Of a stretch of 64,000 nucleotides of DNA, positions 1 through 8,318 are shown piece by piece. The DNA is taken from contig NC_013204.1 of NCBI RefSeq assembly GCF_000024265.1, forward strand, positions 2,034,180 through 2,098,179, written 5' to 3'. Position numbers and translations under genes: made by a program. The notes under the pieces were generated by a model. The model was not told where the DNA came from. It was given only the letters and a program-made list of their open reading frames with translations, and made no database searches. The first letter of the stretch is position 1; every line of letters starts with the position of its first letter. Source of the DNA: Eggerthella lenta DSM 2243. GTDB lineage: Bacteria; Actinomycetota; Coriobacteriia; Coriobacteriales; Eggerthellaceae.

Positions 1-264
1 CACCTTGAAGTAGCGGCCCGTCGCGTTCGCCAATCCCATGTTCACCGCCGATCCATGACCGCCGTTTTCCTTATGGATGGCGCGGATCAAACCGGGGTGA
101 CGCTCCTGCCACGCATCGGCCTTGGCGGCCGTGTCGTCCTTCGTGGATCCGTCGTCGACGATGAGTATCTCGATGTCGTCCCCGCATTTCAAAATCGACT
201 CGATGCAGGTATCCATGTAGGCGGCCGAGTTGTAGCACGGCACGGCGAAGGAGATGGTCTTCAT
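1..264 (-). CDS. Family 2 glycosyltransferase (3' end outside window)
   Basis: Only the first 88 codons are in the window; the gene runs off the left edge. The ATG at 264 follows glf by four bases, so the two are co-transcribed. The N-terminus has the GT-A fold hallmarks of GT2 enzymes: a VPCYNSA start around residues 8-14 and the nucleotide-sugar binding Asp-Asp-Gly at residues 37-39, followed by an NGGHGSAVN stretch. Family knowledge says such enzymes transfer a sugar from a nucleotide donor to a cell-surface glycan at the cytoplasmic membrane. With glf beside it, a galactofuranose-containing polymer is plausible, but the acceptor cannot be told. Confidence 0.88.
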   Translation of the reverse strand, partial: MKTISFAVPCYNSAAYMDTCIESILKCGDDIEILIVDDGSTKDDTAAKADAWQERHPGLIRAIHKENGGHGSAVNMGLANATGRYFKV

Positions 265-268
265 GCCG

Positions 269-1483
269 CTACCCCACCAGCTCGTCGGCGAGCGCCAGCG
301 CACGGCCGATGATGACGTCCATGTTGTAGTAGCGGTACTCGGCCAGACGGCCCAGCGGATGGAAGTTCGGAAGCGACGTGGTGAGCGCGCGGTAGCGCTC
401 GTAGTGCGCGGCGTTCTCGTCGTTGATGATGGCGTAGTACGGGATCTGCTTCTTCGGATCGTCGTAGGAGTGGCTGTACTCCTTCATGATGGTGGTCTTG
501 TCGCTTACCTGGCCGGTGAGGTACTTGAACTCGGTGATGCGCGTGTAATCCTCGGTCACCGTGAAGTTCACCGTTCCGCAAGGCAGCACGTGCTCGACGT
601 CGTGCGTCTCGTACACGAAATCGAGGCTGCGGTACGGCAGTCGGCCGAAACGCGACAGGAACAGCTCGTCGAGCGGCCCGGTGTAGACGATGGGCCCCTC
701 GAACGGCGCGCCCTTGATGAGAATGGCGGACAGAGGCGCGTTCTCGTCGTTGCTCTCGAACTCCAGTTCGAACACGTTCTCGGCTTCGGTTTCCAGGCAC
801 ACCATGATGCGCTCGTGGTCGAGCATGCGCTCGAACAGCGGGGTGTAGCCCTCGAGCGGCATGCCCTGGTAGGCGTCTTGGAAGTAGCGGTTGTCGCGCG
901 ACAGGAACACGGGCACGCGCGCCGTCACCGACGGATCCACCTCCTCCGGCGTGAGCCCCCACTGCTTCTGCGTGTAGTAGAGGAACACGTTCTTGTAGAT
1001 GAAGTCCGCCACCTCGGTGAGATCGGGGTCGTCGACGCTCCGCAGCTCGGTGATGGTCACCTTGCGCTCGTCGCCGAACGTGGCGATGAGCTTCTCGATG
1101 AGCTGCGAGGCGCGCTCCTCGCCGAAGGCGATCTCCATCGAGTTCTTGTTGAACGGCACCGGCATGTACGTGCCGTACCAGTCGGCCAGCACCTCGTGCT
1201 GGTAGTCGCGCCACTCGGTGAAGCGGCGGACGTAGTCGAACGCGCGCTTGTCGTTGGTGTGGAAGATGTGCGGCCCATAGCGGTGCACGAGGATGCCCGC
1301 CTCGCCGGCCTCGTCGTACATGTTGCCGGCGATATGGGGCTTCTTCTCGATCACGAGAACACGCTTGCCGCCGCGCTCTGCCAGCTCGCGCGCCATGACG
1401 CTGCCGGCGAACCCGCTGCCCACCACCACGGCGTCGAAATCGCCTCGATCGATGTCATGCAAATCGCAGTAACGCACACCCAT
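269..1483 (-). CDS. glf: UDP-galactopyranose mutase
   Basis: A 404-residue flavoprotein that interconverts UDP-galactopyranose and UDP-galactofuranose for cell-surface glycans. The N-terminus has the dinucleotide-binding pattern VVVGSGFAGSVMA followed by IEKK, and the diagnostic UGM motif YGPHIFHTN lies near residue 70. Length is slightly above the usual 370-390. The ATG at 1483 has an AAGGAAGG ribosome site six bases upstream. It is the first visible gene of a minus-strand pair with the glycosyltransferase. The cytosolic location and the FAD cofactor follow from the family. Confidence 0.93.
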   Translation of the reverse strand: MGVRYCDLHDIDRGDFDAVVVGSGFAGSVMARELAERGGKRVLVIEKKPHIAGNMYDEAGEAGILVHRYGPHIFHTNDKRAFDYVRRFTEWRDYQHEVLADWYGTYMPVPFNKNSMEIAFGEERASQLIEKLIATFGDERKVTITELRSVDDPDLTEVADFIYKNVFLYYTQKQWGLTPEEVDPSVTARVPVFLSRDNRYFQDAYQGMPLEGYTPLFERMLDHERIMVCLETEAENVFELEFESNDENAPLSAILIKGAPFEGPIVYTGPLDELFLSRFGRLPYRSLDFVYETHDVEHVLPCGTVNFTVTEDYTRITEFKYLTGQVSDKTTIMKEYSHSYDDPKKQIPYYAIINDENAAHYERYRALTTSLPNFHPLGRLAEYRYYNMDVIIGRALALADELVG

Positions 1484-1702
1484 GGGGAACCTTCCTTGTC
1501 CGTATTGACCCGCACGAACCGCGCGGTCGCGATATCCTAGAAATAAAGCGCGGTATTTGCCGCGCCATAGATGCCGAACGCTATTTTACCGGGAAGGCTC
1601 CGGGTTGCGTGGATTATCATACAAAGCGGATAAAATGGAAGCGAGCGACGACCCGCCGCTGCAGCATGCGAAGAGGGCGTCGCGCGAATCGAAAGGCCTG
1701 CC
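1484..1702. other. Divergent intergenic region glf/pta
   Basis: About 220 bases between two divergent genes, so it must hold both promoters. A TAAAAT hexamer near 1629-1634 is a candidate -10 for pta. A small GCGCGG/CCGCGC hairpin lies near 1548-1565 with CTTTATTT after it on the minus strand, possibly a weak leader hairpin for glf. No gene is supported here. Confidence 0.4.
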
Positions 1703-2701
1703 ATGAGTTCATTCCTGGAAACGATGCTCGCCCGCGCCAAAGCGGATCGCCAGACGATCGTGCTGCCCGAAGGCGACGACGAGCGCACCCTGGCGGCGGC
1801 CGAGCGCATCTTGGCCGACGACATCGCCGACCTCGTCATCCTCGGCGACGCCCACGCCATCGCGGCCAGCCCCTACAAGCTCAGCGGTGCGCGCATCATC
1901 GACCCGCGCACGTCCGAGCTGCGCGAAGGGTTCGCCGAGGCGCTCTACGAGCTGCGCAAGGCCAAGGGGATGACGCCCGAGCAGGCGATGGGCCTCATGG
2001 ACGACGTGCTGTACTTCGGCGTGATGATGGTGAAGACCGGCGGCGCCGACGGCATGGTGGCCGGCGCATGCCATGCCACGGGCGACGTGCTGCGCCCCTG
2101 CCTGCAGATCCTCAAGACCGCGCCGGGCGTGAAGCTGGTCAGCTCGTTCTTCGTCATGGTGGTGCCCGACTGCGACCTGGGCCAAGAGGGGACGTTCCTG
2201 TTCTCGGACTGCGGCCTGGAAGTGCAGCCCGATGCCGAAAAGCTCGCGCACATCGCCGTGAACTCCGCGAAGTCGTGGAAGACGCTCATGGGCACCGAGC
2301 CCGCCGTGGCGCTGCTGTCGCATTCGACCTACGGCTCGGCCAAGAACGACGACGCGGCCAAAGTGGTCGAAGCAACGGCCATCGCGAAGGAGCTGGCGCC
2401 CGGTCTCGCGCTCGACGGCGAGCTGCAGCTGGACGCGGCCATCGTCGAGTCCGTGGGCTCCTCGAAGGCTCCCGACTCCCCCGTCGCAGGCAAGGCCAAC
2501 GTGCTGATATTCCCCGACCTCGATGCCGGCAACATCGGCTACAAGCTGGTGCAGCGCCTGGCGAAGGCCGAAGCCTACGGTCCGATCACCCAAGGCATCG
2601 CCGCCCCCGTGAACGACCTTTCCCGCGGCTGCACCGCCGACGACATCGTCGGCGTCATCGCCATCACCTGCGTGCAGGCTCAAGCGAAGCAGGCGGAGTA
2701 A
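1703..2701 (+). CDS. pta: Phosphate acetyltransferase
   Basis: A 332-residue single-domain phosphotransacetylase, the usual length for Gram-positive Pta. It converts acetyl-CoA and phosphate to acetyl phosphate, which acetate kinase turns into ATP and acetate. The typical pieces are visible: an N-terminal LPEGDDER segment, the central TGGADGMVAGA stretch near residue 112, and the C-terminal NIGYKLVQRL and GPITQG segments close to the CoA and phosphate sites. It faces ackA tail to tail across a shared terminator rather than lying in one operon with it, so the two are expressed from separate promoters. Confidence 0.95.
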   Translation: MSSFLETMLARAKADRQTIVLPEGDDERTLAAAERILADDIADLVILGDAHAIAASPYKLSGARIIDPRTSELREGFAEALYELRKAKGMTPEQAMGLMDDVLYFGVMMVKTGGADGMVAGACHATGDVLRPCLQILKTAPGVKLVSSFFVMVVPDCDLGQEGTFLFSDCGLEVQPDAEKLAHIAVNSAKSWKTLMGTEPAVALLSHSTYGSAKNDDAAKVVEATAIAKELAPGLALDGELQLDAAIVESVGSSKAPDSPVAGKANVLIFPDLDAGNIGYKLVQRLAKAEAYGPITQGIAAPVNDLSRGCTADDIVGVIAITCVQAQAKQAE

Positions 2702-2722
2702 GGCGGACGCCGCCTGCTTGCC

Positions 2723-2766
2723 AAACGACGAGGCCCCCGCGTTGAACTGCGGGGGCCTCGTCGTTT
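2723..2766. terminator. Bidirectional terminator between pta and ackA
   Basis: A perfect 18-bp stem (2723-2740 with 2749-2766) and an 8-base loop. The stem begins with AAA and ends with TTT, so it gives a T-tract on either strand. It sits between the stop of pta and the stop of ackA, as expected for a terminator shared by convergent genes. Confidence 0.9.
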
Positions 2767-2780
2767 ACAGCTTCGTGCGT

Positions 2781-3995
2781 TTACACCAGCGGGACGTCCA
2801 CTTTCTCATGGAGAATCTCGTAAGTGTCGCGAGCGATCATGTACTCCTCGTTCGTGGGGATGATGATGATCTTCACCGGAGAGCTCTCGGTGGATATCTC
2901 GCGCTCGAAGCCGCGTTGGCGGTTCTTCTCCTCGTCGAGGATCATGCCGAGAGGCTGCAAGCCCGCGAAGATCATGCGGCGCATCTTCTCGCAGTTCTCG
3001 CCGACGCCGGCCGTGAGCACGATGGCATCCACGCCGCCCATGACGGCGATGTACTGGCCGATATACTTCTTCACCGAGTTCGAGTACATGTCGTAGGCCA
3101 GCATGGCGCGCTCGTGACCCTGCTCGGAGGCATCCCTCACGCTGCGCAGGTCGTTCGAGATGCCGGATATGCCCAGAAGACCCGATTTCTTGTTCATGAG
3201 GTCGTTCATCTCGCCCGCAGTCAGGCCCTCGTGCTCCATCACGAACGGGACGATGGCCGGGTCGATGGCCCCGCAGCGCGTGCCCATCATAAGGCCGTCG
3301 AGCGGCGTGAGGCCCATGGAGGTGTCCACCGCCACACCATGGTCGATGGCCGATATCGAGCAACCGTTGCCCAGGTGGCACGTGATGAGCTTGAGGTCCT
3401 CGATCGGCTCGTCCAGCACGGCGGCCGCGCGCTCGGAGATGTAGCGGTGCGAGGTGCCGTGGGCGCCGTACTTGCGGATGGCGTACTTCTCGTACAGCTC
3501 GTAGGGCAAGGGGTACATGTAAGCCTTCGGCGGCAGCGTCTGGAAAAACGACGTATCGAACACGGCAACCATCGGCGTGCTCGGCATGTGCTTGAGGCAC
3601 GCGTTGATGCCCATGAGCGCCGCCTTGTTGTGCAGAGGCGCGAGCTCCGCCAGCTCGTCGATCTTCTGGATGACGTCGTCGTCGATAAGCACCGAGCGAT
3701 CGAAGTACTTGCCTCCCTGCACGATGCGATGGCCTACCGCATCGATTTCCTCGAGCGAGTCGATGGCCTTCGTCGGCCCGCTCGTCAGCGATTCGAGGAC
3801 GAGCGCCATCGCATCGTCATGATCGGCCATCTTGGCATCGATGACCTCTTCGTTCTTATCGAGGCCGTGCTTATGGAACGCCTCGGCCGAACCTACCCGC
3901 TCGCAGATGCCCTTCGCAAGCAGCTCCTGCTGCTCCACGTTGACCAGCTGGTACTTCAAGGAAGATGACCCCGCATTGATGACTAGTACGTTCAA
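2781..3995 (-). CDS. ackA: Acetate kinase
   Basis: A 404-residue ASKHA-fold kinase that makes ATP and acetate from acetyl phosphate and ADP. Recognisable motifs are NAGSSS at residues 7-12, VGHRIVQGG near residue 87, the VFDTSFFQTLP active-site stretch, GAHGTSHRY, HLGNG and the C-terminal TNEEYMIARDT. Length is standard. The ATG at 3995 is the natural start since NAGSSS normally lies within the first dozen residues. It stands alone on the minus strand, convergent with pta. Confidence 0.96.
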   Translation of the reverse strand: MNVLVINAGSSSLKYQLVNVEQQELLAKGICERVGSAEAFHKHGLDKNEEVIDAKMADHDDAMALVLESLTSGPTKAIDSLEEIDAVGHRIVQGGKYFDRSVLIDDDVIQKIDELAELAPLHNKAALMGINACLKHMPSTPMVAVFDTSFFQTLPPKAYMYPLPYELYEKYAIRKYGAHGTSHRYISERAAAVLDEPIEDLKLITCHLGNGCSISAIDHGVAVDTSMGLTPLDGLMMGTRCGAIDPAIVPFVMEHEGLTAGEMNDLMNKKSGLLGISGISNDLRSVRDASEQGHERAMLAYDMYSNSVKKYIGQYIAVMGGVDAIVLTAGVGENCEKMRRMIFAGLQPLGMILDEEKNRQRGFEREISTESSPVKIIIIPTNEEYMIARDTYEILHEKVDVPLV

Positions 3996-4100
3996 CGACC
4001 TGCCTCCTTCGGTATTCCTAAAGCATATATTCTAAGGTGGCGGCGGAAAGCTCCGCGGGCAAACGGAGGCCTGTATCGGCCAGCGGCGCGCCGCTCACCG

Positions 4101-4147
4101 AAAACAAGCGTCGAGGCCGTCTGCCGGACAACGGCAAGACGACCTCG
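4101..4147 (-). terminator. Terminator of the HIT/exonuclease VII operon
   Basis: A near-perfect stem-loop (about 15 bp with one mismatch and one bulge, arms at 4112-4126 and 4132-4147). Read on the minus strand it is followed by CGCTTGTTTT. It lies just beyond the stop of the HIT gene. The rest of 3996-4174 shows nothing else. Confidence 0.7.
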
Positions 4148-4174
4148 ATCGAAGCGTATTCGCAGGTCAGAATA

Positions 4175-4528
4175 TTACTTCGCCGAAGGATCGCCCGAGT
4201 TCATGGGAGCGCCGCCCAGCACGTGCACGTGGATATGATGCACGGACTGCTGCGCATCGTCGTTCGTGTTGACGATCACGCGGTAACCGCTCTCGGCGAT
4301 GCCCTTGAGCTCGGCGATCTTCTTCACCGTGTTGAACAGATAACCCATCTCGTCGTCGGGGATGCCGTCTCCGATGTTGTCGTAGTGATTCTTCGGCACG
4401 ATGAGGGTGTGCACGGGCATCTGCGGGTTCACGTCCTCGAACGCGAGCACGCGGTCGTCCTCGTACACCTTCGCCGAGGGGATCTCCCCCGCCACGATCT
4501 TGCAGAACAGGCAGTCTTCCTTGCGCAT
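4175..4528 (-). CDS. HIT-family nucleotide hydrolase (HinT-like)
   Basis: 117 residues with the histidine-triad signature H98-I-H100-V-H102 in HHIHVHVLGG and an N-terminal CLFCKIVAGEIPS, matching the HinT branch. Family members hydrolyse nucleoside phosphoramidates such as aminoacyl-AMP in the cytosol. It is the last gene of a minus-strand operon (zinc protease, xseA, xseB, HIT), 33 bases after xseB, with an AAGGAGAAGGA ribosome site. The physiological substrate is not inferable. Confidence 0.92.
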   Translation of the reverse strand: MRKEDCLFCKIVAGEIPSAKVYEDDRVLAFEDVNPQMPVHTLIVPKNHYDNIGDGIPDDEMGYLFNTVKKIAELKGIAESGYRVIVNTNDDAQQSVHHIHVHVLGGAPMNSGDPSAK

Positions 4529-4561
4529 ATCCTTCTCCTTCTCGAAAGCCGGTTTTCCCCG

Positions 4562-4819
4562 CTAGGACAAGCTGGTGTCGCGCGCACCGTCGTCGGCGTC
4601 GGCCACGAGCTCGCCCATGAGCACGTCCACTTTCTGCTGAGCCTCAGCCAGACGGCCTTGCAGCGCCGCGAGCAGGGCCACGCCGCGCTCGTAGCTTCTC
4701 AGGCTGTCTTCCAGCTCCAGCGAATTGCTTTCCAGCACTCCGACGATGCCGTCCAGCTCGGCCATGGCCTCGCGAAACGTCAGCTCCTCGATGGGCCTGA
4801 GTTCGGTGTTCTCCGTCAT
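4562..4819 (-). CDS. xseB: Exodeoxyribonuclease VII small subunit
   Basis: 85 residues, the usual size for XseB. It contains the conserved pattern TFREAMAELDGIVGVLES followed by a second amphipathic helix ending in a coiled-coil (RLAEAQQKVDVL), which wraps round the large subunit. The ATG overlaps the TGA of xseA by four bases (ATGA), giving translational coupling. A longer reading frame extends upstream through xseA, but the XseB homology and the ATGA junction set the start at 4819. Confidence 0.93.
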   Translation of the reverse strand: MTENTELRPIEELTFREAMAELDGIVGVLESNSLELEDSLRSYERGVALLAALQGRLAEAQQKVDVLMGELVADADDGARDTSLS

Positions 4820-6258
4820 GATGCATCCTCCCAATCGATGATTTCGGTGTCCACGCGCCTGGCTTGCTCCACCCGGCAGGCGAGCACGCCGTCCGCGACG
4901 GCGACGTCCACGGCCGTGCCAGGCGGCGCGGCCTCCACGCTCTTGACCACGGCGCCGTCTTCCGTGCGCGCGATGGCGTAGCCGCGCCCCAGCACGGCAA
5001 GCGGCGACAGGTCGTGCAGACGCGCGGCGGCAAGCGCCGCCTGTTGCCCGAAGCGCGGCACGAGAGCGCCGCCGCACGACGCCAGGCGCTCGCGCTCGTG
5101 CTCGAGACGCGTGCGGCTGCGATCGAGGCTGGCTGGCAACGCGCAGGCCAAGCGCTCGCGCTGGCGCGCGACCGAAGCCTCGTCGCGCGCCAGGTTCGCG
5201 GGCAGCGCCCGGAACAGACGATCGGAGGCCAGGTCGAGCATCTGAGCCTCGGTGGCGTACAGAAGCTGCGCGTCGCAGAACAGCGGACGCGTAGCGCAGC
5301 GCCGCACCTCGGCCCCGGCGCGGTCGAGCGCCCGGGACATGCTGGCGCGCAGCGACGACGAACGCGCCTCGAACAAGCGGCCGAGACTCTCGCGGGCGGG
5401 GCTTACGGCTTCGGCGGCGGCCGTGGGCGTAGAGGCGCGCAGGTCGGCCACCATGTCGGCGATGGACGTGTCGGGCTCGTGGCCGATGCCGGTGACCACC
5501 GGCACGGGGCACTTCGCGATCATGCGCGCCAGCCCCTCGTCGTTGAAGGGCATGAGATCCTCGAACGACCCGCCGCCGCGCACCACGAGCACCACCTCGG
5601 CCCCGGCGCGCACGACCGCGCGCATGCCCTCAACGATGCCGGCGGGCGCGTTCGAGCCCTCGACCGCCACGCCCGCGACGAGCACGCGAGCCAGCGGGAA
5701 CCGGCGGCGCAGTGTGCGCAGCACGTCGTGAACGGCCGCGCCCCGCGGCGAGGTGACCAGTCCGACGAGCGCCGGATACGCAGGCACCGGCCGTTTGCGA
5801 GCCGGCGCCATAAGGCCCTCGGCTTCCAGCTTGCGCGCGAGGTTCGCCACCTGCATGCGCAGGTTACCCTCTCCGGCCAGCGCGATGGAAAACACGTCGA
5901 AATTCATGCGGCCCTTCGGTGCGTACAGCGTGAAACGCCCGGTCAGTTCCACGAGCTGGCCCACGGCCAACCGCACGCCGGACGCTTGGAAACGGTTGTT
6001 CCACATCATGCACGGCAACGCAGCGCGCTGGTCCTTCACGGTGAAGTACACGGCTTTGTAGCCGGGCTTGTTCGAGACCTCGGACACTTCGCCCACGAGC
6101 CTCACGGTCACGCCCTCGAGCGCTCCCTTCGCCAACGCCATCGCGCCCGACACCGACAGCGCATCCGGCGACCCCCCGCCCTCGGAGCGCGTCGCCGCGC
6201 GAGCCCGCTCGAGCGCGGCGCCGAGGCCGTCTTGGCGCGCCATCTCCCCGTACCCCAT
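4816..6258 (-). CDS. xseA: Exodeoxyribonuclease VII large subunit
   Basis: 480 residues. An N-terminal OB-fold (LVGEVSEVSNKPGYKAVYFTVKD) is followed by the catalytic core with GLVTSPRGAAVHDVL, the VVRGGGSFEDLMPFNDE motif and GIGHEPDTSIADMVAD, which match XseA. It degrades single-stranded DNA to acid-soluble fragments together with XseB. It starts nine bases after the zinc protease gene, so all four genes form one operon. The N-terminal 40 residues are longer than typical; the ATG at 6258 is accepted for its spacing to the upstream gene. Confidence 0.93.
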   Translation of the reverse strand: MGYGEMARQDGLGAALERARAATRSEGGGSPDALSVSGAMALAKGALEGVTVRLVGEVSEVSNKPGYKAVYFTVKDQRAALPCMMWNNRFQASGVRLAVGQLVELTGRFTLYAPKGRMNFDVFSIALAGEGNLRMQVANLARKLEAEGLMAPARKRPVPAYPALVGLVTSPRGAAVHDVLRTLRRRFPLARVLVAGVAVEGSNAPAGIVEGMRAVVRAGAEVVLVVRGGGSFEDLMPFNDEGLARMIAKCPVPVVTGIGHEPDTSIADMVADLRASTPTAAAEAVSPARESLGRLFEARSSSLRASMSRALDRAGAEVRRCATRPLFCDAQLLYATEAQMLDLASDRLFRALPANLARDEASVARQRERLACALPASLDRSRTRLEHERERLASCGGALVPRFGQQAALAAARLHDLSPLAVLGRGYAIARTEDGAVVKSVEAAPPGTAVDVAVADGVLACRVEQARRVDTEIIDWEDAS

Positions 6259-6267
6259 GGCTCGCCG

Positions 6268-6939
6268 CTAGTCCCGGCGCTGGCCGAGCAGCCACAGCAG
6301 CTGCAGGATGGAGGTGAGGGCGGCCGCCACGTAGGTGAGGGCGCAGGCGCGCAGCACGTTGAACGAGCCCGCCTGCTCGGCCTGGGGCAGGCCCGTCGTG
6401 TTCATGTAGGCCATCGCGCGCTGCGAGGCGTTGAACTCCACCGGCAACGTGACCAGCTGGAAGATGACCACCGCGGCGTACATGACGATGGCGGCCGTGG
6501 TGAGGCCGGCGATGTTCAGGAAGATGCCCATCATCAACAGGAAGATCCACGCGTTCGACGCCAGGTTCACCACAGGCACCAGCGCGCCGCGGATCTTCAT
6601 GGGAGCGTAGCCTTGCGCGTACTGGCAGGCGTGGCCCACCTCGTGGCACGCCGTGGCCGTGGCCGTGATGGAGCGGCCGGCGTAGGCGTCGGGCGACAGC
6701 GTGACGGAGTTCGTCCGCGGGTCGAAGAAGTCCTGGCCGGGACCGCCGCGATGCACCTCGACGTCGCCGATGCCGTAATACATGAGCATGCGGCGCGCAG
6801 CCTCGGCGCCGGTGAGGCCCGTGGATATGGGCACGTGCGTGTATTTCTTAAGCTGGGAGTTCACGTACCAGGTTGCAAGGCCGCCGATGGCCAGCGTGAC
6901 GACGATCAGCAGCAGGTATCCGTTGCTCAATCCGAACAT
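6268..6939 (-). CDS. Membrane zinc metallopeptidase (YugP/PF04298-like)
   Basis: 223 residues with an N-terminal membrane segment (residues 9-25) and three more hydrophobic helices in the C-terminal half. Zinc site H99-E100-V-G-H103 lies in CHEVGHACQYAQGYAP, and the preceding FFDPRTNSVTLSP stretch is characteristic of the YugP-type neutral zinc peptidases. Substrates of this family are generally unknown. It leads the xseA-xseB-HIT operon. An AT-rich block near 7003-7022 (minus-strand TATAGAAT) is a candidate promoter. Confidence 0.88.
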   Translation of the reverse strand: MFGLSNGYLLLIVVTLAIGGLATWYVNSQLKKYTHVPISTGLTGAEAARRMLMYYGIGDVEVHRGGPGQDFFDPRTNSVTLSPDAYAGRSITATATACHEVGHACQYAQGYAPMKIRGALVPVVNLASNAWIFLLMMGIFLNIAGLTTAAIVMYAAVVIFQLVTLPVEFNASQRAMAYMNTTGLPQAEQAGSFNVLRACALTYVAAALTSILQLLWLLGQRRD

Positions 6940-7097
6940 GGGTGTAACACTCCTTCAGAAGGTTGCATGCGCGAACGCTCTCGTCCGCATCGTTTTCGTT
7001 CCCCGCTATTCTATAATGAAACAGATGATCGCCTCGAAACCGTCATGGATTCAGCGCGAAAGATTCGTAACTGACGGCGCCGAGACGCCGGAGGCGC

Positions 7098-8243
7098 TCA
7101 ACTCCGATGCTCCACGCGCAGCTCGGAGCCGTCGATGCTGAGCGCGAGCCTGCCTTCCAGAAGCTCCAGCAGCTCCTCTCCCACGAGCGCACGACGCCAA
7201 CCGCGCAGAAGATCGACGCCCTCGCGGTACCCGCGCGCGACGCGCGCCAGGTCGTCATGGCTGGCCAGCGTGGGGAACGCCACGCCGTTCTGCTTCGCGC
7301 GCAGCCGCACGAGCGCGCACATGAGATCCAGCTCCGCGTCGACGTTCGGCTCGTTCTTGCCGCAGCGATCAGGCTCTGGCCAGGTGTCGGGAGACGCGTC
7401 CAACGCGGACGCGATCAGCGACACCACGGTGCGCGCGTCCTTCGTGGAGAGGCGGTCGGACAGCCCGCGCACCATGAACAGGTCGTCGATGGAACGGGGC
7501 TCGCGCTTGCAGGCCTCCACGATCTGCTCGTCGGTGACCACCCACTTGCGGGGCACGTCGCGTCGCTGCGCTTCAAGCTCGCGCCAGGCCGCTACCTCGC
7601 GCGCGGCCGACAGCTGACGGCGCGACAGCTGGGACACGCGCTTGAGCCGCTTGTAGCGCTCGCGCTCGTTGGCGGCGTAGCGCGCCGGATCCGCCAAATC
7701 CTCGAAGTCGCGATCGAGCCATGACAGTCGTCCCAGCTCCACGAGCTGCGCCCGCATGCGCTCGTACATGCGCGGCAGATACACCACGTCGTCGGCCGCG
7801 TACTCCAACTGCGAATCGGACAGCGGACGACGCGACCAATCGGTGAACGAGTCGATTTTCTTCAACGTCACGCCGCACTCGGCATGCACGAGCGCCGCGT
7901 AGCCGATCTGCTGCGTATGGCCCAGGAGCGCGGCGGCCACCTGCGTGTCGAACAGGGGATGCGGCAGCACGCCCACCTCTCGCAGCAGGATCTCCAGATC
8001 CTGGTTGCCTGCATGGAACAGCTTCATGACGTTCTCGTTGCGCAGCACGGGCGCGAGCACCTTCAGATCGTCGACGGCGAACGGATCGACGATGGCCGTC
8101 TCATCGTCGGTCGCGAGCTGGATCAGGCATAGCTTCGCATAGTAGGTCTTCTCGCGCAGAAACTCCGTATCGATGGCCAGCACGCTGGAATGCATGGCGC
8201 GCTCCGCGAACGCCGCGAGGTTTTCTTGGTTTGCTATGTACAC
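7098..8243 (-). CDS. rnd: Ribonuclease D-like 3'-5' exonuclease
   Basis: 381 residues from the chosen GTG at 8243, close to the 375 of E. coli RNase D. The DEDD exonuclease domain shows IDTEFLREKTYY (Asp25, Glu27), FHAGNQDLEIL and the Y-x3-D motif in YAADDVVYLP, followed by an HRDC-type helical domain. It trims tRNA and other RNA 3' ends. GTG 8243 has AAGGA seven bases upstream and aligns with the normal N-terminus. An ATG at 8276 is in frame but lacks a ribosome site. A frame continuing upstream to 8747 is only a shadow of the divergent neighbour. Confidence 0.9.
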   Translation of the reverse strand: MYIANQENLAAFAERAMHSSVLAIDTEFLREKTYYAKLCLIQLATDDETAIVDPFAVDDLKVLAPVLRNENVMKLFHAGNQDLEILLREVGVLPHPLFDTQVAAALLGHTQQIGYAALVHAECGVTLKKIDSFTDWSRRPLSDSQLEYAADDVVYLPRMYERMRAQLVELGRLSWLDRDFEDLADPARYAANERERYKRLKRVSQLSRRQLSAAREVAAWRELEAQRRDVPRKWVVTDEQIVEACKREPRSIDDLFMVRGLSDRLSTKDARTVVSLIASALDASPDTWPEPDRCGKNEPNVDAELDLMCALVRLRAKQNGVAFPTLASHDDLARVARGYREGVDLLRGWRRALVGEELLELLEGRLALSIDGSELRVEHRS

Positions 8244-8318
8244 CCGGTGTTCCTTACCTTGTGTTTCTCGGTTCATGTTGTACCATGCCATCATAGCAAA
8301 CGATCGGAAAGGGAACCG

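Noticed and set aside
4864-7074. 736-codon plus-strand frame opposite xseA and the zinc protease
   Set aside because: Low-complexity His/Arg/Ala-rich translation, antisense to well-recognised genes; a GC-driven shadow. The same applies to 20509-22338 (plus), 2718-3968 (plus) and 9402-10244 (plus).
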